Part shown: in pieces, positions 1 through 5,757 of the stretch | How the letters are laid out: each line of letters begins with the position of its first letter | Position numbering within the stretch: the first letter of the stretch is position 1 | Source: Acidimicrobiales bacterium | GTDB taxonomy: Bacteria > Actinomycetota > Acidimicrobiia > Acidimicrobiales > Bog-793 | DNA: 6,141 nt | Direction of reading: 5' to 3' | NCBI GenBank assembly: GCA_030037405.1 | Contig: JASHRK010000385.1 | Span: 1-6,141 of the forward strand | Made by a program: the position numbers and the translations under genes | Notes under the pieces: model-generated | What the model was told of the DNA's origin: nothing | Database searches by the model: none | The model's input: the letters and a program-made list of their open reading frames with translations, nothing else

Positions 1-100
1 CGACTTCGACGACGAGATAATCGCCGGCACGTGCGTCACGCACGAGGGCGAGATACTCCACAAGCCAACCCGCGAACGCATCGATGGAGGCAGCTCGTGA
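1..100 (+). CDS. pntAA: NAD(P)+ transhydrogenase subunit alpha part 1 (PntAA), C-terminal end only
   Basis: Only the last 32 codons are present, read from base 2 and ending with TGA at 98-100; the gene begins left of the window. The tail contains DEIIAGTCVTHEGEILH and then a short charged end, which resembles the last strand and tail of the soluble NAD(H)-binding domain I of proton-translocating transhydrogenase. In this family domain I binds NADH at the cytoplasmic face and passes hydride to NADP+ on domain III. The fragment itself is too short for firm identification. The call rests mainly on pntAB and pntB following directly, with the TGA overlapping the next GTG start (GTGA, 97-100), which indicates translational coupling in one operon. 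That domain I ends in its own stop shows that the alpha subunit is split here, unlike the single-chain PntA of E. coli. Confidence 0.85.
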   Translation, partial: DFDDEIIAGTCVTHEGEILHKPTRERIDGGSS

Positions 101-411
101 GCGGAGCCAGCATCCTCACCCTCGTCACCGTCTTCGTCCTCGCCGCCTTCGTGGGCTTCGAGGTGATCTCGAAGGTGCCCAGCATCCTGCACACGCCGCT
201 CATGTCTGGGACGAACGCCATCCACGGCGTCGTCCTCGTCGGCTCGATCCTCGTGCTCGGCACCGCACACGGCACGGCCGAGATCACGCTCGGCTTCATC
301 GCCGTCGTTCTCTCAACAGTGAACGTCGTGGGCGGGTTCGTCGTCACCGACCGCATGCTCCAGATGTTCAAGGGGCGGAGCAAGCCCGGTGGGGGCTCGG
401 GACGCTCATGA
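97..411 (+). CDS. pntAB: NAD(P)+ transhydrogenase subunit alpha part 2 (PntAB), membrane subunit
   Basis: This 104-residue membrane protein supplies the alpha-side helices of the proton channel (domain II). The GTG start at 97 is chosen because GGAGG lies at 86-90, six bases upstream, and because it overlaps the pntAA stop. An upstream ATG at 31 would add a hydrophilic extension running through pntAA. Three hydrophobic segments are visible at about residues 6-24, 42-57 and 63-84. Between and within them are the family signatures HTPLMSGTNAIHG (32-44) and VNVVGGFVVTDRML (75-88). His43 in the NAIHG stretch is notable, because E. coli PntA has Ser there, and this matches the type that keeps the channel histidine on the alpha side (family knowledge from memory). 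The tail is Gly/Ser/Arg-rich. The stop overlaps the pntB start as ATGA (408-411). Confidence 0.95.
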   Translation: MSGASILTLVTVFVLAAFVGFEVISKVPSILHTPLMSGTNAIHGVVLVGSILVLGTAHGTAEITLGFIAVVLSTVNVVGGFVVTDRMLQMFKGRSKPGGGSGRS

Positions 412-1793
412 GCCTGACGACGGGGATCTCGCTCGCCTACCTCATCGCCGCCATCTGTTTCATCCTTGCCCTGAAAGGGCTTTCGGGCCCGAAGACGGCG
501 CGGGCCGGCAACCTCCTCGGGGCCGCCGGTATGGCTCTCGCGCTCGCCATGACCTTCGCCACACCCGGGCTCTCGCGCTTCCTCCTCATCGTCATAGCCA
601 TGATCATCGGTGCCGTCATCGGCTGGCCGGCCGCCCGTCTCGTCAAGATGACGGCGATGCCGCAGATGGTCGCAGCCTTCAACGGCGTGGGCGGCGCCTC
701 GGCCGCCCTCATCTCGCTCGCCGAGTTCATCCGCGGCAATCCCAGCCACCTCGCCGTGTACCAGGTCGTCGAGGTGCTTTTCGGGGTGATCGTCGGCTGC
801 GTCTCCTTCTCGGGCTCGGCGATCGCCTTCGCCAAGCTGCAGGAGCTCATGACGGGGCGACCGGTCACCTACCCCGGCCAGCAGGTGCTGAACGGCATCG
901 TCGCCTGTGCCACCCTCGGCTTCGCCCTTGCGGTGTGCGTCGCCCCCCACACCTGGCCGATCGTCGTCATCGCCGCCCTCGCCCTCGTGTTCGGCGTCGC
1001 CTTCGTCCTCCCGATCGGGGGAGCCGACGTTCCCGTGCTCATCTCCCTCCTCAACTCCTTCACCGGCCTTGCCGTGGCGGCGAGCGGCTTCGTGCTGCAC
1101 TCGGTCCTCCTCGTCGTCGCCGGCACGCTCGTCGGCGCCTCGGGGACCCTGCTCACCCGGATGATGAGCTCGGCCATGGGGCGGTCGCTCCCGAACATCC
1201 TCTTCTCCGCCTTCGGATCCGTCGTGACGGCAACGGGCAGCACCGGCGAGCTCGGCGATCGCTCCGTGCGCTCGGGCAGCGCCGAGGACATCGCAGTCTT
1301 GCTCGCCTACTCACAGAAGGTCGTGGTGGTCCCCGGGTACGGCCTGGCGGTCGCCCAGGCTCAGCACGTCGCGAGGGAGCTCGCCGAGCTGCTCGAGGAG
1401 CGCGGCATCGAGGTCACCTACGCCATCCATCCCGTCGCCGGACGCATGCCGGGTCACATGAACGTGCTCCTGGCGGAGGCGAACGTCCCCTACGACCAGT
1501 TGAAGGAGATGGACGAGGCCAACCCGGGCTTTCAGACGGCAGACGTCGCCCTCGTCGTCGGCGCCAACGACGTCGTCAACCCGGCGGCGAAGAACTCGCC
1601 CGGGAGCCCGATCTACGGGATGCCCGTGCTCGCCGTGGACGAGGCGAAGAGCATCGTCTTCCTGAAGCGCTCGATGAGGCCCGGCTTTGCCGGCATCGAC
1701 AACGAGCTCCTGTTCGACCCGAAGACGACCCTCCTTTTCGGTGATGCCAAGGAGTCCTTGACGAAGCTCGTGGGGGCCGTCAAGCAGCTCTAA
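408..1793 (+). CDS. pntB: NAD(P)+ transhydrogenase subunit beta (PntB)
   Basis: The 461-residue beta subunit carries the rest of the membrane domain and the NADP(H)-binding domain III. With PntAA/PntAB it couples inward proton flow to NADH + NADP+ -> NAD+ + NADPH. The start is the ATG overlapping the pntAB stop; an upstream in-frame extension would run through pntAB. Residues 1 to about 275 are a series of hydrophobic helices and include the conserved MPQMVAAFNGVGG (84-96). After a linker, the Rossmann-like domain III begins near 303: VPGYGLAVAQAQH with GYG at 310-312, then HPVAGRMPGHMNVLLAEA, GANDVVNPAA (385-394) and KRSMRPGFAGIDN (420-432). These are the known NADP-binding loops and all look intact. 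Length is typical of the family. Asn92 stands where E. coli PntB has the channel His91. No clear Shine-Dalgarno is seen, so translation probably depends on coupling. Confidence 0.97.
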   Translation: MSLTTGISLAYLIAAICFILALKGLSGPKTARAGNLLGAAGMALALAMTFATPGLSRFLLIVIAMIIGAVIGWPAARLVKMTAMPQMVAAFNGVGGASAALISLAEFIRGNPSHLAVYQVVEVLFGVIVGCVSFSGSAIAFAKLQELMTGRPVTYPGQQVLNGIVACATLGFALAVCVAPHTWPIVVIAALALVFGVAFVLPIGGADVPVLISLLNSFTGLAVAASGFVLHSVLLVVAGTLVGASGTLLTRMMSSAMGRSLPNILFSAFGSVVTATGSTGELGDRSVRSGSAEDIAVLLAYSQKVVVVPGYGLAVAQAQHVARELAELLEERGIEVTYAIHPVAGRMPGHMNVLLAEANVPYDQLKEMDEANPGFQTADVALVVGANDVVNPAAKNSPGSPIYGMPVLAVDEAKSIVFLKRSMRPGFAGIDNELLFDPKTTLLFGDAKESLTKLVGAVKQL

Positions 1794-1830
1794 AGGCAGC
1801 CCTTTGGCCACCTTCAACCCCTGGGACCGT

Positions 1831-1844
1831 AGTCTCGTCAGACT
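1831..1844 (+). terminator. Small hairpin after pntB, possible weak terminator
   Basis: AGTCT and AGACT form a 5-bp stem around the loop CGTC, 38 bases after the pntB stop. A second small hairpin, AAAGG-CAGC-CCTTT at 1792-1805, overlaps the stop codon itself. Neither is followed by a run of T, so neither is a convincing intrinsic terminator. They are the only candidates for ending the pnt transcript before the fic promoter. Confidence 0.2.
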
Positions 1845-1858
1845 CTAGGACAGGTCAC

Positions 1859-1897
1859 TGGACAAAGTAGTGTACCGATAAGCGTACACTGTCGTCG
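1859..1897 (+). promoter_or_regulatory. Predicted leaderless promoter of the fic gene
   Basis: TACACT at 1885-1890 fits a TANNNT -10 box, and exactly six bases (GTCGTC) separate it from the GTG start at 1897. A transcript starting about seven bases after the box would begin on the start codon itself. No Shine-Dalgarno sequence exists upstream of the GTG, which supports leaderless translation. A -35-like TGGACA lies at 1859-1864, but the 20-base spacing is longer than ideal, so the -35 call is weak. Confidence 0.55.
1869..1890. promoter_or_regulatory. Palindromic operator candidate on the fic promoter
   Basis: AGTGTAC (1869-1875) and GTACACT (1884-1890) are perfect inverted repeats with an 8-base AT-containing spacer (CGATAAGC). 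Arm centres are 15 bases apart, which could suit a dimeric regulator, and the right arm contains the predicted -10 box TACACT. A protein bound here would block the promoter. The obvious candidate is the fic product, which ends in a winged-helix-like segment; this is inference. Confidence 0.5.
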
Positions 1898-3117
1898 TGC
1901 CCACTCGACGGTACGAATCCACCCATCCCTGGATCAACTTCCGGGCCACCGACATCAATCGGGTCCCCCCCAGCGACTGGATGCTCCTAGGCGAGGCCAA
2001 GTCAAAGTGCGAGCATCTCGCTGGCGCGCCGCTGAAGCCGGCGATCGCCCGGGAGCTCTACAGCGTCACGCTGGTCAAGGGCGCCCTGGCCACTACGGCG
2101 ATCGAAGGCAACACACTGACCGAGAACCAGGCGAAGGGGATCCTGGATGGAACCTACGCTGCACCGCCCTCTCGCCAGTACCAGGAGCAAGAGGTTCGCA
2201 ATGTCCTCGAAGCCCTCCAAGGCCTGAGCGACCAGATCGTTCGGGGTGAGCGGATCAAACTGACCACCCAGCTGATCAAGGAGTTCAACCAGCAAATACT
2301 CAAGGGTCTGCCGCTCGACGACCACGTCGAGCCCGGCGTCATCCGGAACGACTCCGTCGGCGTCGGGAACTACCGCGGTGCACCCCCCGAGGACTGCGAG
2401 TACCTGCTCGACCGCCTGGTCGGTTGGCTCAGCGGCTCGACGTTCGAGAACGACGACCCCGAGCTGCGGTTTGCCGTCATCGTGGCGAAAGCGGTCTACG
2501 CCCATCTCTACCTCGCGTGGATCCACCCGTTCGGAGACGGAAGCGGCCGCACTGCCCGGCTGGCGGAGTTCGCGATCCTCGCCGACTGTGGCGTGGTGCC
2601 GATGCCGGCCGCACACCTGCTGTCGAACCACTACAACCTCACGCGCGACCAGTACTACCGCGAGCTGGCCAGGGCCAGCACCAGCGGAGGCGACACGCTG
2701 CCGTTTCTCGTCTACGCCATCACCGGGTTCGTCGACGGCATCCGGGAAGCGATCGACATGGTCCGCCATCAGCAGGTCCAGGCGACGTGGGTCAACTTCG
2801 TGTACGAACAATTCTCAAGGGAGGCGAAGACAAAAGCGACGGACCGCCAGCGGTCGCTCGTCCTCGCCATGCCGATGCACGGGACGGTTATTCGGAGCGA
2901 CCTCGCAGGGCTGACCCCCAAGCTGGCCCAGCTCTACGCGAGCGCCGGGCCGCGCACGCTGTCACGCGACCTCAATCACCTGATCAGCATGGGACTACTG
3001 CGCCGACGGGGTGGCCGCGGATACGAAGTGTGCTCCGATGTAGTGCTCGCCTTCCTGCCTCCGATAGCGGACTCCTCGGACGACACGGCGGCGTTGCGCG
3101 AACCGGGCGTGAACTGA
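1897..3117 (+). CDS. Fic family protein (class II, self-inhibited) with C-terminal winged-helix-like domain
   Basis: This 406-residue protein belongs to the Fic family, whose members usually transfer AMP from ATP to a protein hydroxyl group. Near the N-terminus is the inhibitory motif T66-x-x-x-E70-G71-N72; in class II Fic proteins this Glu blocks productive ATP binding. The target-dock or flap region contains VGNYRGAPP (156-164). The active-site motif is HPFGDGSGRTAR (210-221), with catalytic His210, metal-binding Asp214 and the arginines. The usual Asn of GNGR is Ser216, so activity may be altered. Residues about 317-387 resemble a winged helix, with RTLSRDLNHLISMGLL as recognition-helix-like sequence followed by a GGRGYEV wing. 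The GTG start follows from the leaderless promoter; the next in-frame Met is residue 29, which would remove conserved sequence. No antitoxin gene is adjacent, as expected for a cis-inhibited type. The gene stands alone, convergent with the next one. In its first 50 codons 9 end in A/T against 6 in pntB, a weak hint of foreign origin. The target protein cannot be predicted. Confidence 0.92.
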   Translation: MPTRRYESTHPWINFRATDINRVPPSDWMLLGEAKSKCEHLAGAPLKPAIARELYSVTLVKGALATTAIEGNTLTENQAKGILDGTYAAPPSRQYQEQEVRNVLEALQGLSDQIVRGERIKLTTQLIKEFNQQILKGLPLDDHVEPGVIRNDSVGVGNYRGAPPEDCEYLLDRLVGWLSGSTFENDDPELRFAVIVAKAVYAHLYLAWIHPFGDGSGRTARLAEFAILADCGVVPMPAAHLLSNHYNLTRDQYYRELARASTSGGDTLPFLVYAITGFVDGIREAIDMVRHQQVQATWVNFVYEQFSREAKTKATDRQRSLVLAMPMHGTVIRSDLAGLTPKLAQLYASAGPRTLSRDLNHLISMGLLRRRGGRGYEVCSDVVLAFLPPIADSSDDTAALREPGVN

Positions 3118-3156
3118 CGTGAGACTCACCGGAGCCGCATGACCTGATCCGCCTAC

Positions 3157-3175
3157 CGCGGGCGTGCGACCCGCG
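3157..3175. terminator. GC hairpin between convergent genes, possible bidirectional terminator
   Basis: CGCGGG (3157-3162) and CCCGCG (3170-3175) form a 6-bp all-GC stem with a 7-base loop. It lies in the 78-bp gap between the ends of fic (plus) and the PIN-TRAM gene (minus), where a two-way terminator would be useful. No T-tract follows on either side, and such stems arise easily in DNA this rich in GC, so confidence is low. Confidence 0.3.
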
Positions 3176-3195
3176 TGGCGCGCACCCGTAGCTCG

Positions 3196-4242
3196 TCACT
3201 GTGCGAGCCCGTCGCCGGCGAGGCGAGCGAAGACGAGGAGCCCCTGGGAGGTAGGGCGGGTCGACAGGACGAGGACCTCGACGCCGGGCTCCCCGACGAG
3301 ATGGCCGGCCTCGTTCACCACGACCATGTCGCCGTCAGGTAGGTAGCCGACCGCCTGCCCCGCCTGCCGCCCCGGCTTTACGAGGTCGACCGAGAGCCGC
3401 TCGCCGGGCACGTGGTCGGGGGAGAGGTCGGCCACGAGCGATCGCAGGTCGATCACGGGCACGCCAATCTTCTCCTGCTGGCGGTGCACGTCGCTCGAAC
3501 ACGTGAAGAGGCGGACGCCGAGGCGGTTCGCAAGTCGTAGCACCTTCTCCTCGGTGAGCGAAGCCTCCGAGACATCACCGGGTACGACGCTGACGGTCAT
3601 GCCCGCCTCCCGGACGGCGTCGATGGCCGCCAGCCCCCTCCTGGCCCGGCGTGAGGAGACGGGGTCCGGGCCCTCGGCAAGAGTGCTCAACTCGTCTGCC
3701 ACCGGCTCGGGGACGAGGATCTCCCTGCCGAGAAGCCCTGCGCTCCCGAGCACGAGAAACGCACGATCCATGACAGCAGACGTGTCGACCAGCACCGAGC
3801 CCTCGGGCGCCTCCTGGTAGGGCGAGAGCTTCCGGGTGATCCGGGCCGACTCGGCGAGCTTGCGCCCGTTCGTGGTCCCGAGCTTGAACGCGATGGAACC
3901 GACGACCCAGGCGACGCCCGCCGTGATCGGGTAGTCGTAGTCCCGCCGGAAGAAGATGAAAAGCGGCAGGCATGCGACGACCCCGACGAGGATGCCGAGC
4001 CCGCCGAGAAACGCTCCGGCGAGAAGCTCGGGGGCGGGCACGTCGACGAGAGTCCTGTCCGCCTGGCGTACCCCCTTGTCGAGAAGCCGGCCCACGATCC
4101 CGCCTGCCACGTAGCCGGCAAGAACCCCGATGACAGCTCCGACCACCCGGGCAGTCGCCGAGTGCGACCCGGACGCCGCTGCCAGCCCCAGCAGAGCGCC
4201 TATGAGCACGACTATGAGGCGGAAGACTTCGACGAAGACCAC
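3196..4242 (-). CDS. Integral membrane PIN-TRAM domain protein, YacL family
   Basis: The 348-residue product has the three-part layout of YacL-type proteins. Four hydrophobic segments come first, at about residues 2-23, 32-53, 73-98 and 106-120. A PIN nuclease-type domain follows at about 150-275, starting at SVLVDTSAVMD (Asp153, Asp159), with PVADELSTLAE (Glu184) and the RRARRGLAAIDAV helix. A TRAM RNA-binding-type domain follows at about 279-341, seen in VKPGRQAGQAVGYLPDGDMVVV. PIN domains usually cut RNA with a cluster of acidic residues; here the later ones are in SLTEEK (Glu231/232) and SSD (Asp251). The biological substrate of this family is not well established. The start is set at the GTG (4240-4242), giving a family-like N-terminus that enters the first helix directly, with a TANNNT box six bases upstream. 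An ATG at 4297-4299 would add 19 Arg-rich residues and is less likely. The gene is divergent from the GH18 gene and convergent with fic. Confidence 0.9.
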   Translation of the reverse strand: MVFVEVFRLIVVLIGALLGLAAASGSHSATARVVGAVIGVLAGYVAGGIVGRLLDKGVRQADRTLVDVPAPELLAGAFLGGLGILVGVVACLPLFIFFRRDYDYPITAGVAWVVGSIAFKLGTTNGRKLAESARITRKLSPYQEAPEGSVLVDTSAVMDRAFLVLGSAGLLGREILVPEPVADELSTLAEGPDPVSSRRARRGLAAIDAVREAGMTVSVVPGDVSEASLTEEKVLRLANRLGVRLFTCSSDVHRQQEKIGVPVIDLRSLVADLSPDHVPGERLSVDLVKPGRQAGQAVGYLPDGDMVVVNEAGHLVGEPGVEVLVLSTRPTSQGLLVFARLAGDGLAQ

Positions 4243-4254
4243 CGCGCGAGCGTA
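4240..4254 (-). promoter_or_regulatory. Predicted leaderless promoter of the PIN-TRAM gene
   Basis: On the minus strand TACGCT (4254 down to 4249) is followed by CGCGCG and then the GTG start (4242-4240). This is the same TANNNT + 6 bases + GTG arrangement as at fic. No Shine-Dalgarno and no -35 box are visible. The placement supports the GTG start and leaderless transcription. Confidence 0.45.
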
Positions 4255-4265
4255 GTTAGGGCGCG

Positions 4266-4294
4266 GCCGCCGGTCGTGGAGCCGCCGCCGGTCG
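4266..4294. repeat. 11-bp direct repeat in the divergent promoter region
   Basis: GCCGCCGGTCG occurs exactly at 4266-4276 and again at 4284-4294, a period of 18 bases, between the two predicted -10 boxes of the divergent PIN-TRAM and GH18 genes. It could be a paired regulator-binding site acting on both genes. In DNA rich in GCC triplets a chance origin is also plausible. Confidence 0.4.
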
Positions 4295-4309
4295 CCCATC
4301 TGCAGGGGA

Positions 4310-4325
4310 TAGGCTGCCGGACCCA
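4310..4325 (+). promoter_or_regulatory. Predicted promoter of the GH18 lipoprotein gene
   Basis: TAGGCT (4310-4315) fits TANNNT and ends nine bases before the ATG at 4325, so the transcript would have almost no leader. A weak ribosome-site-like AGGGG at 4304-4308 is about 16 bases from the ATG, too far to be a good Shine-Dalgarno. No -35 box is evident. Confidence 0.35.
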
Positions 4326-5617
4326 TGAAGCGAGCCCGAGGCGCGCCCGGTGGCAGGGCGGCGGCTCGCACGCTCCCGGTCTTGCTCGCCGTCGGGGCGC
4401 TCGTGCTGGCCTCCTGCGCCAGCCCGCGGGCCATGACGCAGACGACGTCGCCGACTCCTCCGCCTCCCACGAACCCTTATGCCGCCTACGCCACTACGGC
4501 CAAGCGAGCTCTGAGGCACGCCTTCGCGAGCGTCCACGTAGCCCTGCCAGCTCACCCGCGCGAACCCGCCCCTGCGCTCCCGGCGAACGCCTTCGGAACA
4601 GGGCTCGGCTCTCACACGGTGCTCGGCTTCCTCCCGAGCTGGGAGATCGACGACCTTTCTGGCGTCGACTGGTCGGCCCTCTCGGAGGTCGCCTACTACG
4701 CCGTCCAGGTCGAGCCTCAGGGCACCATCCTCGAGAGCGGCCAGGGCTGGGAGACACTGACCGACGGTTCCGTCGCTGGTCTCGTGAGCGACGCCCACGA
4801 AGAGGGAGTTCGTGCCCTTCTCACCGTCTACACGGGGACGGAAGCGACGCTGAAGGAGCTCACGTCGCACCCGTTCAACGCCGGCGAAGCACTCGCCGCC
4901 CGGGTCGCCCGGCTGCTCGCGGCGTACGACTTCGACGGCGTCGACATCGACCTCGAAGGAGACAGGGGGAGCGAGCGCGCCGGCTTCGTGAAGCTGGTCA
5001 GGTTCTTCTCCGAACGCCTCCGCGCCATCGACCCCGCCTGGACCATCGTGCTCGACACGGTGCCCGAGTCCGCCGTCGACTCGACAGGCTTCTACGACGT
5101 GAAGGCCCTCGTGCCCTTCGTGAGCCAGCTCTTCATCATGGCCTACGACATGTCGAACCTCGACGCGCCGGGGCCCACGGCACCCCTCGAAGGCGCCGAG
5201 CTCTCGGACGTCAACTCCCTCGCGAGCTATGTCGCCGCCGTGCCGAGGCGAAAGCTCCTCCTCGGGATCCCCTTCTACGGTTACGCCTTCGAGGCGACAG
5301 GCCCGTTCTCGCCTGCAGAGACGCTCGGCACGCCGGATGCCGTCACCTACGACTCCATAGTCGCGAGCGGGCGGCGGGCCCTCTGGGACCCGGCAAGCGA
5401 GACCCCCTACCTCTCGTTCCGCCTCGGCCGGCGCTGGCGCCAGACCTGGTTCGACGATCCCACCTCGGTGGCCTTGAAAGTCGCCCTCGCGAGCACCTTT
5501 GGGACCGACGGGGTCGGCGCCTGGGACATAGGCATGGTGACGGGCCAGCCCGAGATGACGAACGCCCTGGACGGAGGCTCCCCCCCGAGGCGCCTACCCC
5601 TCGCTCGGCAGCCCTGA
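4325..5617 (+). CDS. Glycoside hydrolase family 18 (chitinase/YaaH-like) lipoprotein
   Basis: The 430-residue protein begins with an Arg-rich n-region and a hydrophobic stretch ending in the lipobox LASC, so Cys31 is probably lipidated and the protein anchored on the outer face of the membrane. A Thr/Pro-rich linker (about 39-50) leads to a GH18 barrel from about 97 to 415. The signature DGVDIDLE (204-211) is complete, with Glu211 as the expected acid catalyst and Asp207/Asp209 before it. The later MAYD (272-275), GIPFYGYAF (314-322) and WDIG (400-403) also match the fold. GH18 enzymes cut beta-1,4 bonds next to N-acetylglucosamine; the layout, with an HTVLGFLPSW start, resembles the spore-germination/cortex-hydrolase-like branch more than secreted chitinases. 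Cell-wall or chitin-type substrates are possible and the true one is unknown. No LysM or carbohydrate-binding module is present. The C-terminal 15 residues are Pro/Arg-rich. The gene is divergent from the PIN-TRAM gene. Confidence 0.92.
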   Translation: MKRARGAPGGRAAARTLPVLLAVGALVLASCASPRAMTQTTSPTPPPPTNPYAAYATTAKRALRHAFASVHVALPAHPREPAPALPANAFGTGLGSHTVLGFLPSWEIDDLSGVDWSALSEVAYYAVQVEPQGTILESGQGWETLTDGSVAGLVSDAHEEGVRALLTVYTGTEATLKELTSHPFNAGEALAARVARLLAAYDFDGVDIDLEGDRGSERAGFVKLVRFFSERLRAIDPAWTIVLDTVPESAVDSTGFYDVKALVPFVSQLFIMAYDMSNLDAPGPTAPLEGAELSDVNSLASYVAAVPRRKLLLGIPFYGYAFEATGPFSPAETLGTPDAVTYDSIVASGRRALWDPASETPYLSFRLGRRWRQTWFDDPTSVALKVALASTFGTDGVGAWDIGMVTGQPEMTNALDGGSPPRRLPLARQP

Positions 5618-5620
5618 CGC

Positions 5621-5704
5621 CAGGCAGGGGCAGAGGCGGCGGCGAGGCGGCGGCGAGGCGGCAGGAACCGAGCAGGCAGGGGGCGAGGAGGCGGCGAGGC
5701 GGCG
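5621..5704. repeat. GC-rich short tandem repeats in two related blocks
   Basis: The first block starts with CAGGCAGGGG (5621-5630) and has an 11-bp array: GAGGCGGCGGC at 5633-5643 and 5644-5654, then GAGGCGGCAGG at 5655-5665. The second block starts with the same CAGGCAGGGG (5673-5682), 52 bases on, and has two 8-bp units GAGGCGGC at 5688-5695 and 5696-5703. Each block is followed by an AACC-containing tail. No ORF or recognised element explains it. The plus strand is G-rich, with many GG pairs. Confidence 0.75.
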
Positions 5705-5731
5705 AACCTCGAAGGCCTGGCCCTGCCCGAC

Positions 5732-5737
5732 TATGCT
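5732..5737 (+). promoter_or_regulatory. -10-like box upstream of the kinase gene
   Basis: TATGCT fits TANNNT closely and stands out from its GC-rich surroundings. A transcript from it would start near 5744 and carry a leader of about 55 bases before the kinase ATG, including the 14-codon ORF at 5758. No good -35 box is seen. The rest of the gap between the GH18 stop and this box is the repeat region. Confidence 0.4.
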
Positions 5738-5757
5738 GTCTGCCCAGGCAAGGAGTC

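Noticed and set aside
36..1100. Long minus-strand ORF of 354 codons opposite pntAB/pntB
   Set aside because: Its product is low-complexity His/Gly/Glu/Asp/Arg sequence with no domain; it is the mirror of a GC-rich coding strand.
389..1744. 451-codon plus-strand ORF inside pntB
   Set aside because: Arg/His-rich out-of-frame shadow of pntB, which has all family motifs in the other frame.
4299..4470. Upstream extension of the PIN-TRAM protein to an earlier ATG
   Set aside because: The extra residues are Arg/Gly/Pro-rich without family resemblance and run across the divergent promoter into the GH18 gene.
5612..5629. Hairpin CCCTG/CAGGG at the GH18 stop as a terminator
   Set aside because: Only five pairs with an 8-base loop, no T-tract, and it overlaps the repeat region where such pairings are expected.
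5621..5704. Tandem repeats as a CRISPR array
   Set aside because: Units are 8-11 bp with no unique spacers; far too short for CRISPR repeats.
5714..5749. GCCTGG/CCAGGC inverted repeat around the kinase -10 box as an operator
   Set aside because: Arms are 24 bases apart, made of common GC words, and the flanking bases do not extend the match.
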